NCBI GenBank assembly: GCA_018398765.1
Contig: JAHBMJ010003055.1
Span: 1-13,726, forward strand
Length of the DNA: 13,726 nucleotides
Direction of reading: 5' to 3'
Origin: Chromera velia
Taxonomy: Eukaryota; Sar; Chromeraceae
This document shows, piece after piece, positions 5,541-13,103 of the stretch. Under the pieces are notes generated by a model that saw nothing but the letters and a program-made list of their open reading frames with translations, made no database searches and was not told where the DNA came from. The position numbers and the translations under genes were made by a program. How positions within the stretch are numbered: the stretch's first letter is position 1; the number at the start of each line of letters is the position of its first letter.

Positions 5541-8337
5541 AGAGGGAGAGAGTGTGTGAACGTGCATGTCTGTTTGTGCGTGCAGAATGCAACCTGAACC
5601 CTTCAGAAGCCGGAGCTATTCTCTACTCCTTGCCCCCCTCAGTGCAGACTCTAGACCTCTCCTGTAAGTTCGAGAGAACAGGAGATTTCTTTTCCGGCCG
5701 AGTGGTTTTGTTCCTTCCTTGATCCTGCTCGCTTCTCCTCTGCCTCTTCACTTCTGCGTTTTGTCGATTTTTGTCTATCTGGACCTGCTTTTCTCTCTCC
5801 ACCATTCCCTGTTGCTCCGCCGTCGAAGGCTTCTGCGCTTTCTGTCGGCAGCTCTCTCGAGTCACCTGCAGTTGCCTCTCACTCTCTTCTGCCCGATACC
5901 CCCATCCATGGCAACCACAGAAATGATGCCCGCAAGTTAAGCCTTCAACTTTTGTCCTCTCCTCTTTCTTCCTTGCATCACGCACTGACGTCTCTTTCTT
6001 TTCCTCCTGCATGCAGGCAACAAGCTGTCCATGTCCTCGATGGAGACACTCAGCGATTTTCTCTCTCCCCGCTGGCTCCCTGGGCTTCTTCATCTGGATG
6101 TGAGCGACAACCGCCTGGGGCCTCTTGGGGTGGCGGCCCTGGCCCGTGGGCTCGGGGGGTCTCATGAGGGGTTGCCCTTGGAGACGCTGAGGCTGAGGTA
6201 CACCAATGCGGCGGGAGGGGGGGTGAAGGCGTTAGGAGAGGCGTTGAAAGCGAAGAAGACCCTCTCCCTTCGGCATCTAGATTTAGAGTCCAACCGCATT
6301 GATGCAGAGGAATTTAGACACCTGGCATCTGCAGTTGCAGAGGGGTCTGTGCCTATGTTGCAATTTCTGTTGTTAGGGGGGAACCGTTTGGCTAGAGGGC
6401 CCGAGTGGGAGAACAACGGAGACTTCGGTGGTCAGGATGACTTCACGGCCCTTGCACAGTTGTTGTCCTCAACGCAGTTGAGAGAGTTGGAGTCGCTGGA
6501 CCTTTCGGGGTCCTTTTTGGCAGATGAGGGTTTGAACTTGTGCGCAGAGGCCGTCTCAGGGGGCCGTCTCCCGAAATTGAAGAGTTTTAAGCTCTGTCAC
6601 ACAGACATGTATCCACTGGGCACAGTCGCGTTCATGAATGCCCTAGAGACGGGGAGAACCCCCCTCCTCGAAAATCTAGAATTGGGGAATGTTGTGGACA
6701 GCACCCATGAGACCATCACGGCATTTGCCAACGCACTCAACTCTGGGCATCTGTCGAAATTGTTGAGCATCAGACTGACCGGCGGGGCAGATGTGTACGG
6801 CGCGGGGTTTGTGGCCCTGTGCAGAAGTCTGTCGGCCGGCACCGCTCCTGCTTTGAAGTGTCTAGACCTCGAGACCAGCCGTGACCCTGATGACGAGGAG
6901 ATTGATGACGGGGTTGTCTTTCTTGCTCAGGGGGTGAGGGAAGGGAAACTTGCAGAGCTTCGGAATTTTTATTTCAATTGTTTCAGCTCTAGAGTTGGGG
7001 CGGAGGTAATGGCAGATCTTAATAGAGCCGTAGGGAGTGGGGGGGTGAGGGGTCTGCAGGAGTTGTCTCTCTGTTGGCATGAAGAGGAAGATGAGGGGGT
7101 GTCGGGGTTTGCAGAGGGATTGAAAGCAGAGGGATTGGCGTCCCTTGAGAAGTTGACATTGAATGTCTCGTGTGGGGGAGAGGAGGGCTGCAAGGCGTTT
7201 GGAGAAGCCCTTGGGTCGTGTGACGAGTTCTTCCCTTGTTTGGATTCTCTTTCGTTGATTTGGAGGGCAAATAGGGGGTTTGCGGGTTTGTGTGAGGGTC
7301 TGTCTGGGGGTGAGAGACTGCGTTCGTCTTTGTTTGTTTCAATCTCCCTGGGACGACAAGAAATTGACTCAGATGTAGCTAGAGATAGAGCTACTGTTGC
7401 GCTGGCAGGGGTGATACGGGGTGGTAAAATTCCGGGGTTGTGGGAGATGAGACTGGGGGATTTTGGGGAGGTGGGGTTGGGACTTGGAAGGACTGCAGGG
7501 GTAGCATTGAGTGAAGCTCTGACGCACGCAGACGCGTGCACAGCTTCCCTTGAGAAGCTGGTTGTGTTTGAGGGATTCTTTGGAGGGAACCGACGGGAGA
7601 GGGAGGAAAACATGGTTTCGTTCCTTCGAGGGATTGCTCGGGGGTCTCAGTCGCTTCCTTCTCTGTGTGTGTTGAATCTTTACAATGAGTATTTAGGGTT
7701 GGAGGGAGCCAAGGGCCTTGCAAGTCTTCTGTCTGCAGGGAAGGTCTCAGGGTTGAAGGACCTGAGAATGAACTGCGAGGACGTGGGACATGAGGGTCTT
7801 CAGGCACTTGCCGTTGCTCTGTGTTCCCCCTTTGTGTCTCAACTGAGGGCTCTCCAAGTAAACCTTCACTTGGACACCTTCTTCTGTATGCCGTCTTTGA
7901 GGGTTGCAGAGGTTGCTAGTTTCTCTGTTGCGTTGTCTTTTGGACAGCTGAGCGGTCTGGAGGAGTTGTACATTACGCAGTCAGAGCTGGTGGGGGGGAG
8001 GGGGCAAGCGTTGTGTGTTGGTCTAGGGAGCGGGAAGCTGCAGTCTCTGTGGAGACTCGATCTGTCGGACTCGAATGTGAGAGACGAGGGCGCACGTGAA
8101 CTTGCAAGAGTATTGGATAAAGAACGGATGCCGTCTTTGCAGAATCTGCTTTTGGTCAATACTGGCATTAGCGGTATGGGGCTTGATTCATTTGAGGCGG
8201 CATGGCGTACCAATCCTCCCCCTCCCCTAGAGTTCATTGATTTCTCTCGAAACCCAATCGCTCCCTCAGACGGGAACCAGATCTTGTCGCAGCTGTCGAG
8301 GACGAGAATTCTCACACTTCGAGACTGGTGCGTCTGA
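3293..8337 (+). CDS. Large spliced LRR protein (RNase-inhibitor-like), eight-exon model
   Basis: The proposed exons are 3293-3463, 3612-3687, 4008-4120, 4183-4222, 4642-4725, 5133-5258, 5586-5663 and 6017-8337. They sum to 3009 bases, an exact multiple of three (1002 residues plus TGA). The last four exons are firm because joining them restores an unbroken 22-23-residue LRR register; 4183-4222 is moderately supported. The first three rest only on open frames, GT/AG signals (one perfect GTAAGT donor at 3464) and compatible phases, so the start codon may be wrong and the 3688 and 4121 donors have alternatives. The protein would carry a roughly 130-residue N-terminal region without a recognised domain, then about 27 LRRs. 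No transmembrane segment is evident in the LRR part, which suggests a soluble protein. LRRs of this type bind proteins; the partner is unknown. The gene could be a protist-specific LRR family member or an F-box/LRR-like scaffold. Confidence 0.6.
3814..3849. repeat. (CA)n microsatellite followed by a G homopolymer
   Basis: About ten CA steps (3814-3834) are followed, after AGA, by an uninterrupted run of about 12 G (3838-3849) and further G-rich sequence (GGGAGGGGGTGGGGG to about 3877). The G-rich part has enough G-tracts for a possible G-quadruplex on the plus strand. It lies in a tentative intron of the LRR gene. Confidence 0.85.
4183..4222 (+). CDS. LRR gene, small exon encoding the start of the first recognisable LRR
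   Basis: The exon follows a TGCATGCAG acceptor (AG at 4181-4182) and ends before a GTGAGC donor at 4223. In the chosen frame it ends ...FPTLDLS plus one base (A). Joined to the next exon, which begins AC, this creates the codon for N and the typical LRR beginning LDLSN. That fit is the main support. The exon is only 40 bases, entered in phase 0 and left in phase 1. The preceding intron would be just 62 bases, far shorter than the other introns of this gene, so the upstream junction is uncertain. Confidence 0.5.
4642..4725 (+). CDS. LRR gene, exon with one LRR
   Basis: The exon follows a run of TGCATGCATGCAG (AG at 4640-4641). It encodes FSMGAGKLGLLVASL and then GPETLETLRC, which is the body of one LRR and the beginning of the next. 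It is entered and left in phase 1. The donor GTCTGT at 4726 is weak, but splicing to the exon at 5133 yields LETLRCGYRVC...LSVLLRFL. This matches the repeat LETLRLRYTNA...VKALGEAL in the last exon residue for residue in length (23), which argues strongly for the junction. The intron that follows (4726-5132) contains TG, CT and GACT microsatellites. Confidence 0.72.
5000..5023. repeat. (GACT)6 microsatellite
   Basis: Six uninterrupted tetranucleotide units lie in the intron between the LRR exons ending at 4725 and starting at 5133. A shorter TGAC run of the same sequence family is at about 1878-1890, and a GTCAGTCAGTCAGGC run starts at about 4730. Confidence 0.9.
5133..5258 (+). CDS. LRR gene, exon with a long LRR
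   Basis: The acceptor is GCCTGCAG (AG at 5131-5132) and the donor is GTGAGC at 5259. The exon is 126 bases, phase 1 on both sides. It encodes the end of one LRR (YRVCYGPRLSVLLRFLQRL), a Gly/Ser-rich linker (about GGQLHGCGGSGSS), and the start of the next repeat (LKHLVLA). The last base G plus AA of the next exon makes a Glu codon, giving LKHLVLAECNL, a standard LRR beginning. Confidence 0.78.
5510..5554. repeat. Compound (CT)n(TG)n(AG)n microsatellite
   Basis: TCTCTCTCTC passes into GTGTGTGTGTGTG and then AGAGGGAGAGAG, about 30 bases before the acceptor at 5585. It lies at the 3' end of the intron and may stand in for a polypyrimidine tract. Confidence 0.85.
5586..5663 (+). CDS. LRR gene, exon with one LRR
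   Basis: The acceptor is GTGCGTGCAG (AG at 5584-5585) and the donor is a perfect GTAAGT at 5664. The exon is 78 bases, phase 1 on both sides. It encodes CNLNPSEAGAILYSLPPS and VQTLDLS. Joined to 6017, its last base T plus GC gives the Cys codon of LDLSCNKL, so the LRR continues without a break. Both neighbouring junctions therefore reconstruct normal 23-residue repeats. Confidence 0.85.
6017..8337 (+). CDS. LRR gene, terminal mega-exon with about 23 tandem LRRs
   Basis: The exon starts after a CTGCATGCAG acceptor (AG 6015-6016) and runs 2321 bases without a stop to TGA 8335-8337. It encodes CNKLSMSSMETLSDFL and then about 23 repeats of the form LxxLxLxxxxxxxxGxxxLxxxL followed by a short linker ending in a P/S/G residue. 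Typical units are LLHLDVSDNRLG, LRHLDLESNRID, LESLDLSGSFLAD, LWRLDLSDSNVRDEGARELA and LEFIDFSRNPIA. The repeat length (about 27-32 residues with the linker) and the Gly-Ala-rich helix resemble the ribonuclease-inhibitor class of LRRs found in cytosolic proteins and NLR receptors. No kinase, NACHT, transmembrane or other catalytic domain follows; the last unit ends about 10 residues before the stop. A few units carry inserts, such as the acidic/Gly-rich stretch after GGNRLARG. ATG 6031 lies inside the exon and would be a start only if the upstream exons were wrong. Confidence 0.9.
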
Positions 8338-8770
8338 TTCTCTAATCTGCGCTCTGTGACAAGCCCTGTATATATAATACCGTGACGGCTTTCAGGTGTA
8401 TTAACTATGCCTAGGACTATGCAGATGATCAGCAGGTAATTGGATCTGAAATGAGCTCAAGCCATAGTTATGACTCTTGAACTTATGAGCCAGATCAAGC
8501 CTGGTGTAATTAATTATAAGAAGTAACTGATCCTAAAATTATAAACCGAAGCCTGTTATAAGTGTTAATTAAGTTTGCTAGTCATTAGCATAGTATAGCA
8601 TATTAAATAGCATAGCCTAGAGCATAGCTTAATAGCGCTGATGTCTAGGCTGATCTAGGCTGATGTAAGTTAAATTACAGTTTCATACTGTATTATAGTA
8701 TATAAGCATATATAAGCTTTAGACTGTCTTACCATCATGTCTGATTGACTGACTTAGTGGCAAGACGAAG
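8338..8770. other. AT-rich spacer with short repeats, includes presumed LRR-gene 3' UTR
   Basis: No gene is visible. The stretch is AT-rich and contains several AGCATAG/TAGCATA repeats (about 8586-8632) and a 10-base tandem TCTAGGCTGA x2 (about 8644-8663). No canonical AATAAA lies close to the stop codon, so the polyadenylation site is unknown. Composition changes sharply from about 8770 on, where the purine-rich retroelement strand begins. Confidence 0.5.
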
Positions 8771-9139
8771 TCAAATTCTGGTACAGCTAGACGGAGCTTA
8801 CAAGGTTGAAGTGCACTTCAAGAAAGAGACGATCGGTAGTGCAAGGACTTCAAAGAGCTAGTTAAAGAGGCACAACACAGGGGAGGCGATTGAGAAAGGA
8901 AGGGATGAAGAATATGAAACTTGAAAAAGGAAGGAACGTATGGAGAGAGACCTTAAGAACGTGAGACAGAGCGAGAGATGGAGCAAGTGAGTCGAAGTGA
9001 CCATGCAAGCATAAGCATGGAACACAAACACAAAGACGAAGAAGTCCGCAAGTATACAAACATCCTCTAACAGAAAAATACTGTCAAAGGGCACTCGGGA
9101 CTCTTTTATCAAGAATACTGCCGGACAAATCTCGAGCTA

Positions 9140-10100
9140 GACGAGAAAAAGAGAGAGGCGTTTGCACATAGAATAGAAAGAAATATAAGAGAGAAGAGCA
9201 ATCAGGAGAAGGCAGAACTGACAGGAGTGATGATGGCTAACATGCATAGAAAGGCCTCAAACAGAAACCGTCTCCACCTTTCTTTTAAAATTCTTTGTTT
9301 GAAGACAGAGCAGGTAGAAAGGTTGGCTCGACAATGAAAATAGACAGAGAGAGAATAGGGAGAGCCCCTTTTTGCTATACGAGAGTGGCGCCACGATTAG
9401 AACACAGAAGGAGAGCAGCATGCAGGGTGGGAAACAGGGCTGTGGCTGCGACTCAGGGAAAAATTCTAGTAAGGGGGGGAAAGAAGGTGCCGTTACAGAA
9501 AAGGACGTGCCAGTTCTGTTGAGGGTGGTTGGGAATCAAGGTGGTGGAAGATGAAATCCATCTGGTGACAGAATGTCCTATTTTTAACAGAGAGAGAGCA
9601 GAGATATTCAGGAAGATAGAAGAGAAATAGGACAGCAAGATGGAAGAAAGAGCTAGAAAGGCAAGCACAGAAAGAGAAGGGTTCAACAAAGAAGAGGGAA
9701 AAAGAGACAACTCGACGCTTTTCTACTTTCTGTTGAATGAATGCCATGCCATAGTGTATAAGGTTTTGGGATGGGCGTCATTCAGACGGAGGGTGTTTAA
9801 GGAGTATCCAGGACGGTACGGACACATAGAGGGAGACGCTCTGGCAGCCAAACATGCAGGAATTACCGGAAGGCAGCGGGCGATCGAGAGACTAACAAAA
9901 GAATATGAGGAGACAATTGATAACTTAGAGACGACCGAAAGAGCGTTAAGGTGGGGAAGGAGGGAGCCGCAGAAGAAGATTGATAAAGCGAACAAGAAGA
10001 GCGAGGAAACCCAAATCGTATGCCGTTTCAGATCGATTTTCAGGCCGAAAAGCCAACACAGATCCAGAGCCGTGTCTCAAACAACGAACAATCATGCAGC
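9140..10100 (+). pseudogene. Copy 1: C-terminal part of non-LTR ORF2, broken
   Basis: The part before about 9290 is in one frame (AHRIERN...ANMHRKASNRNRL); a shift near the A/T runs at 9285-9297 moves it to the frame of FEDRAGRK...MKIDRERIGRAPF. That frame then shows RVAPRLEHRRRAACRVGNRA and a CxxC...H-x4-C knuckle: C and C of CQFC, then H and C of EDEIHLVTECP. A TGA (9520-9522) falls directly after CQFC and a TAG (9628-9630) follows the knuckle. After it the same frame is open to 10185, with LFYFLLNECHAIVYK, then GWASFRRRVFKEYPGRYG and a charged, probably coiled-coil segment (RAIERLTKEYEETIDNLET). The frame runs on into the 3' module, so the original stop has been lost. All four zinc ligands are kept, unlike copy 2. 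Confidence 0.72.
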
Positions 10101-10225
10101 AGCGGCCAAGACAACAGACTCTGGCAGGCCCGGAGGACGGGGTCTGATACCTCAGCTTAGGCTGGGGAACGCCCCGCCCTGCTAGCTCTGGCGACAGATA
10201 GACATAGCGGGAAGGCCCCAGGGTA
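10101..10225 (+). promoter_or_regulatory. Copy 1: conserved structured 3' UTR module
   Basis: The module begins AGCGGCC and ends CCCCAGGGTA, as in copy 2, with shared blocks GGTCTGA, CCTCAGC, GGCGAC, GACA, CGG and AGGGTA in the same order (125 bases against 121). CCTCAGC (10150-10156) and GCTGGGG (10161-10167) form a 7-bp hairpin with one G-T pair and a 4-base loop. GGGG/CCCC around AACG (10164-10175) is a competing stem. By analogy with R2-type elements such a 3' RNA may be what the element's reverse transcriptase recognises; that role is inferred. Confidence 0.6.
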
Positions 10226-10230
10226 GAACA

Positions 10231-10260
10231 TATCAATCAATCAATCAAATCAATCAAATC
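10231..10260 (+). repeat. Copy 1: ATCA-type 3' tail
   Basis: Runs of TCAA with two TCAAA variants follow 5 bases after the conserved 3' module. Short tandem repeats in place of poly-A are a known ending of several non-LTR clades (for example I and CR1 types). Confidence 0.75.
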
Positions 10261-10418
10261 TTGGCCTTAAGCATGAAAAAACACGTGTAAACATTCTCAA
10301 TCACAAGTGTATTCACTTTTTCGCTTTTTCTCATTCACTTTCCCACTGTTCTTTTCACTCTCTGTCTCACTTTCTCTTCTCGTTTTCTTTTCTCTTTCTC
10401 TAGCCTATTCCTCTCCCC
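10261..10418. other. Pyrimidine-rich spacer between copies 1 and 2
   Basis: The stretch is about 158 bases. From about 10305 it is almost entirely T/C with TCACTTT-type steps and ends TTTCTCTTTCTCTAG just before the RT reading of copy 2. It resembles a polypyrimidine tract with a 3' splice site, or a satellite into which copy 2 inserted. No gene is visible. Confidence 0.5.
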
Positions 10419-12956
10419 TTCGAAAAGGAAGTGAGGGAGGCAATGAAAAAAGCAAAAAATCCTAAGAAAGCTGCTGGAAAGGATGGAATGCCTCCGGGTC
10501 TGCTCAGGTTGTATGAAAAATCTCAAGTGATGGTGAATGTATATGCTGATTTGATTAATGCATCTTTTTGTTATGTGTGGTGGCCAGAGGGATGGAATGA
10601 TTTACCAGTAACGGCATTGGCGAAGCCTGGCAAGTCACAGACAGTGATGGGGGGATGGAGAAACGTGCACCTGGCATGTGCAGACGCAAAATGGGGGGAT
10701 ACGATTCTCGGTAATAATGTAGAGAGAGAAGCAAGGCAGAACCCATGGCAGTTTGCATATAGAAAGAAAGCAGAACATGCGATGCCATCTTTCTTCTTTT
10801 GTTTGTGATTGCCCACCATCTCTCTGTGATTGTGGCCCTCGTTGATTTTACTCGAGCTTTTGATGAAGTCAGGCATAGCAAGCTTGAGCAGCAACTGAGA
10901 GAGGCAGGGGTTTCAGAGGAGCTAATCCGATGGGCCCTGTCATCGCTCGAAAAAGTAAGAGCAAGAGTGAAAGGGACAGGAAAGTGGTATCCAGAACAGA
11001 TAGGGACGAAACAAGGGGGGTCCAGTGGGCCCACTTTTTTCAAAGAATACGTACAGAACCTGTTAGAGAGAGTAAAAAAGGAAGGGAGGGCTAGGAAAAG
11101 GAGAATAGGAAAACAGGGAGAAAGACCGAAAGTACTGGTCGGAGAGGATAAGAGGTGGGTGGATTTTTTTCTCCGTATTATTTGCAGACGATACGACTTT
11201 GCTCAATGCAATAGACAGAGAATTAAACAAACTGCTGGAGGGATTGACGAAGTACACAGAGCCGCTTCATCTCCTCTTTTCTGACAAATCGAGAGTACTG
11301 AGGTTTGGAAGGCAAAGGCAGACAGAAGAGATCAGAATAGGCAGCATGGTACTGAAAGAAGAGAAAGCACAGCCATTTTTAGGTCTGGTTCTTCCCTCAA
11401 ACTGCGACCTCGATGTAATGATGGCAGACAGAGCAGTGAGAGCAGAGAGATGCATGCAAGGATTGATAGGAAAGTTAGCCAGAGAGCCAGCTGTGCCGCC
11501 GGCAGAATGTTTTCATTTATTTAATCAGATGGTGCATGCAGTGTAGATGTATGGATGCGAGATGCACCCATGCACAGACAGGGCCTGTGTAGAATTCGAC
11601 GAAAAACAAAGACGCTTTGTGAGGTGGGTCTTGGGGCTAAGGAAGACAGAAAGCGCAGACACTACATTGATGGAGGGGGGGATGTTTCCAATTGATATTG
11701 AAGTGGCAGAGAGGACGATCAGATGGGCAAGAAAGACACTAAAAGAAAAGAGGAAGGAGGCGATTGGGCAGGCTGTCATTCATTGCTTGAGAGGAGGAGT
11801 GGAGGATGAACTGAAGAGAGGAAGAAGAACAGAGTTCCATCCCTTTCACTTCTTTTTGCACTTGAAAAAATACACACAGACACTATTCAGAGAGAGAGGC
11901 CTTCATCCTTTTTTAAAAGAGAAGCTCGCAGGCCAGCCAGGAGAGATAGGGACACACGCAGTGAATGAAAGAGTAGATAGGATGGAAAGATAGATTGTAA
12001 GCAAGACAGATAAAGAAATAAAAGAGAGGAAGAAAGAAATCTTCAGGTGGAGAATTGAGAGGGGAGTGAAAGAGAGAGATAGAAGAGAGAGAGAAAAAGG
12101 AAGAAAAGTCCATATGGTACATATACACCGAACAAAAGCAAATGGAAACAGATTGCAGCTCATTTTGTTTGAAAAGGCGTCAGAAGAAAGACCAAGAGAG
12201 GGAATGAAAATAGAGAAAGAAAAACTGGGACGGGTGCCCTTTTCTTATAGAAGGGTAGCACCAAGAGGAGAACATAGAAGGAGAGCAGCCTGCAGAGTAG
12301 GAGACAGGACATTAGCGGGAACAAAGGGAAAAGTGCTAGAAAGAGGAGGGTAGAGAGTGCCATTGGAGGAGAGACTCTGCCTTTATTGCAAAGGATGGAT
12401 AGAAACAGAGGTGTTGGAGGATGAGATCCATATGCTGACTGAGTGGTTGACTTATGATAAAGAAAGAGTGCACATGTATAGAACATTAGGAGCAGACTGG
12501 AACGAGGGAAGAGAAAAGAGAGCAAGAGAAGTTTGCAGAGAGAAAAGAGAAGGACAAAGAGGAAGACTACACACTGAGGCTCTGTTCAAATTCTTGATGA
12601 ACGAAGGGTATAGTGCGGTGGATAAGTTTCTGGGGAGGGCGGCGTTCAAAAGAAGAGTGTTCATGAAAAGCCCAGGAAGGTACGCACCTGAAAGCTCGTT
12701 AGATGAAACAGTGCTGACACAGAAACACGGAGTGATCACAAAAAGAAAGGGAGGAACGGAAAGAAGAAAAGAAGAATACAAGACCATCCTAGAAGCAATG
12801 GAAGCAGAAAAACAGCTGAGGGAGGGAGAAGGAGAAATCGCTGAGAGAAGAATGGAGAGAGGGCATGTACAAAGCCAAAGTGTCTTTTCGTCCTGTGTCA
12901 TTGGATCAATTTTTGGAGCAGTCCCTTCTGAGCAGCCCATAGACCAAAGCATATAA
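10419..12956 (+). pseudogene. Copy 2: non-LTR reverse transcriptase ORF2, inactivated
   Basis: The fingers (EVREAMKKAKNPKKAAGKDG; LPVTALAKPGK; WRNVHLACADAKWGD; NPWQFAYRKKAEHA) read in one frame to about 10779. A shift then leads to DAIFLL...VALVDFTRAFD (motif A, Asp codon at 10844) and KQGGSSGPTFF (motif B). A second shift at the T-run 11164-11170 leads to VLFADDTTLL (motif C, FADD at 11181-11192), LLFSDKSRVLRFG and FLGLVLP. From there one frame runs to TAA 12954-12956 but is interrupted by TAG at 11544, 11991 and 12351. It contains YGCE...EFDEKQRRFVRWVLGLRK, RVAPRGEHRRRAACRVG, then CLYC...EDEIHMLTE, where the last zinc Cys is TGG (Trp, 12444-12446). It ends with GRAAFKRRVFMKSPGRYA and a charged helix. 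All catalytic Asp residues survive although the gene cannot make one protein. Confidence 0.88.
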
Positions 12957-12980
12957 AGCGCAAATAGATTGTTGTTTGTT

Positions 12981-13101
12981 AGCGGCCTGGGAAACCAGGC
13001 GGGCCATTGGGTATGGTCTGAGCCTCAGCGATGAGGTACACCCCCCTGCCGTTTGTGGGGGCGACCTCTATAAGACAAAACGGCGACAGTGCCCTAGGGT
13101 A
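12981..13101 (+). promoter_or_regulatory. Copy 2: conserved structured 3' UTR module with GNRA hairpins
   Basis: The module begins 24 bases after the ORF stop. Hairpin 1 is GCCTGG-GAAA-CCAGGC (12985-13000), a perfect 6-bp stem with a GNRA tetraloop. Hairpin 2 is CCTCA-GCGA-TGAGG (13023-13036), again a GNRA loop, extendable by a G-T pair. Hairpin 3 pairs CCCCC (13042-13046) with GGGGG (13057-13061). The end CCCTAGGGTA matches copy 1. The shared order of short blocks in two otherwise diverged copies indicates that this RNA segment was under constraint while the family was active. Confidence 0.65.
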
Positions 13102-13103
13102 CC

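Larger units (their letters stand above)
3464..6016 (+). other. Introns of the LRR gene
   Basis: The well-supported introns are 4223-4641, 4726-5132, 5259-5585 and 5664-6016 (419, 407, 327 and 353 bases). The tentative ones are 3464-3611, 3688-4007 and 4121-4182. Acceptors are preceded by pyrimidine-rich or TG-rich DNA and mostly end TGCAG. The introns contain most of the microsatellites of this gene: (CA)n then a G-run at 3814-3849, (TG)n at about 4787-4801, (GACT)n at 5000-5023, and (CT)n(TG)n(AG)n at about 5510-5554. The introns are pyrimidine/TG-rich while the last exon is G/T-rich, so exon and intron composition differ visibly. Confidence 0.6.
9140..10260 (+). mobile_element. Non-LTR retrotransposon copy 1, 5'-truncated 3' fragment
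   Basis: The identity comes from side-by-side comparison with copy 2 in this window. From KREAFAHRIERN (about 9145) onward, the decayed frame aligns with copy 2 (KKEIFRWRIERG), continues through RVAPR-EHRRRAACRVG and the zinc-knuckle region, and reaches the same 3' module (10101-10225). The fragment ends in an ATCA/ATCAA repeat (10231-10260), as expected for a target-primed LINE tail. The purine-rich strand begins already near 8770, so the true 5' limit may lie 300 bases further left; alignment there is too weak to call. The RT domain is absent. Copies 1 and 2 are strongly diverged, so this is an old insertion or another subfamily. Confidence 0.75.

Noticed and set aside
5623-6165. 180-codon minus-strand frame rich in Lys/Arg/Glu
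   Set aside because: It lies antisense to an intron and two well-supported LRR exons; the composition simply mirrors the pyrimidine-rich plus strand.
6969-7807. Minus-strand frames of 107-214 codons inside the LRR exon, Pro/Ser-rich
   Set aside because: They are shadows of a repetitive G-rich coding exon and show no domain.
9945-10236. Minus-strand frames opposite the copy 1 C-terminus and 3' module
   Set aside because: They lie antisense to sequence that aligns on the plus strand with copy 2.
11903-12163. Minus-strand Leu/Ser/Phe-rich frames that resemble membrane proteins
   Set aside because: They are an artefact of reading the purine-rich retroelement strand backwards.
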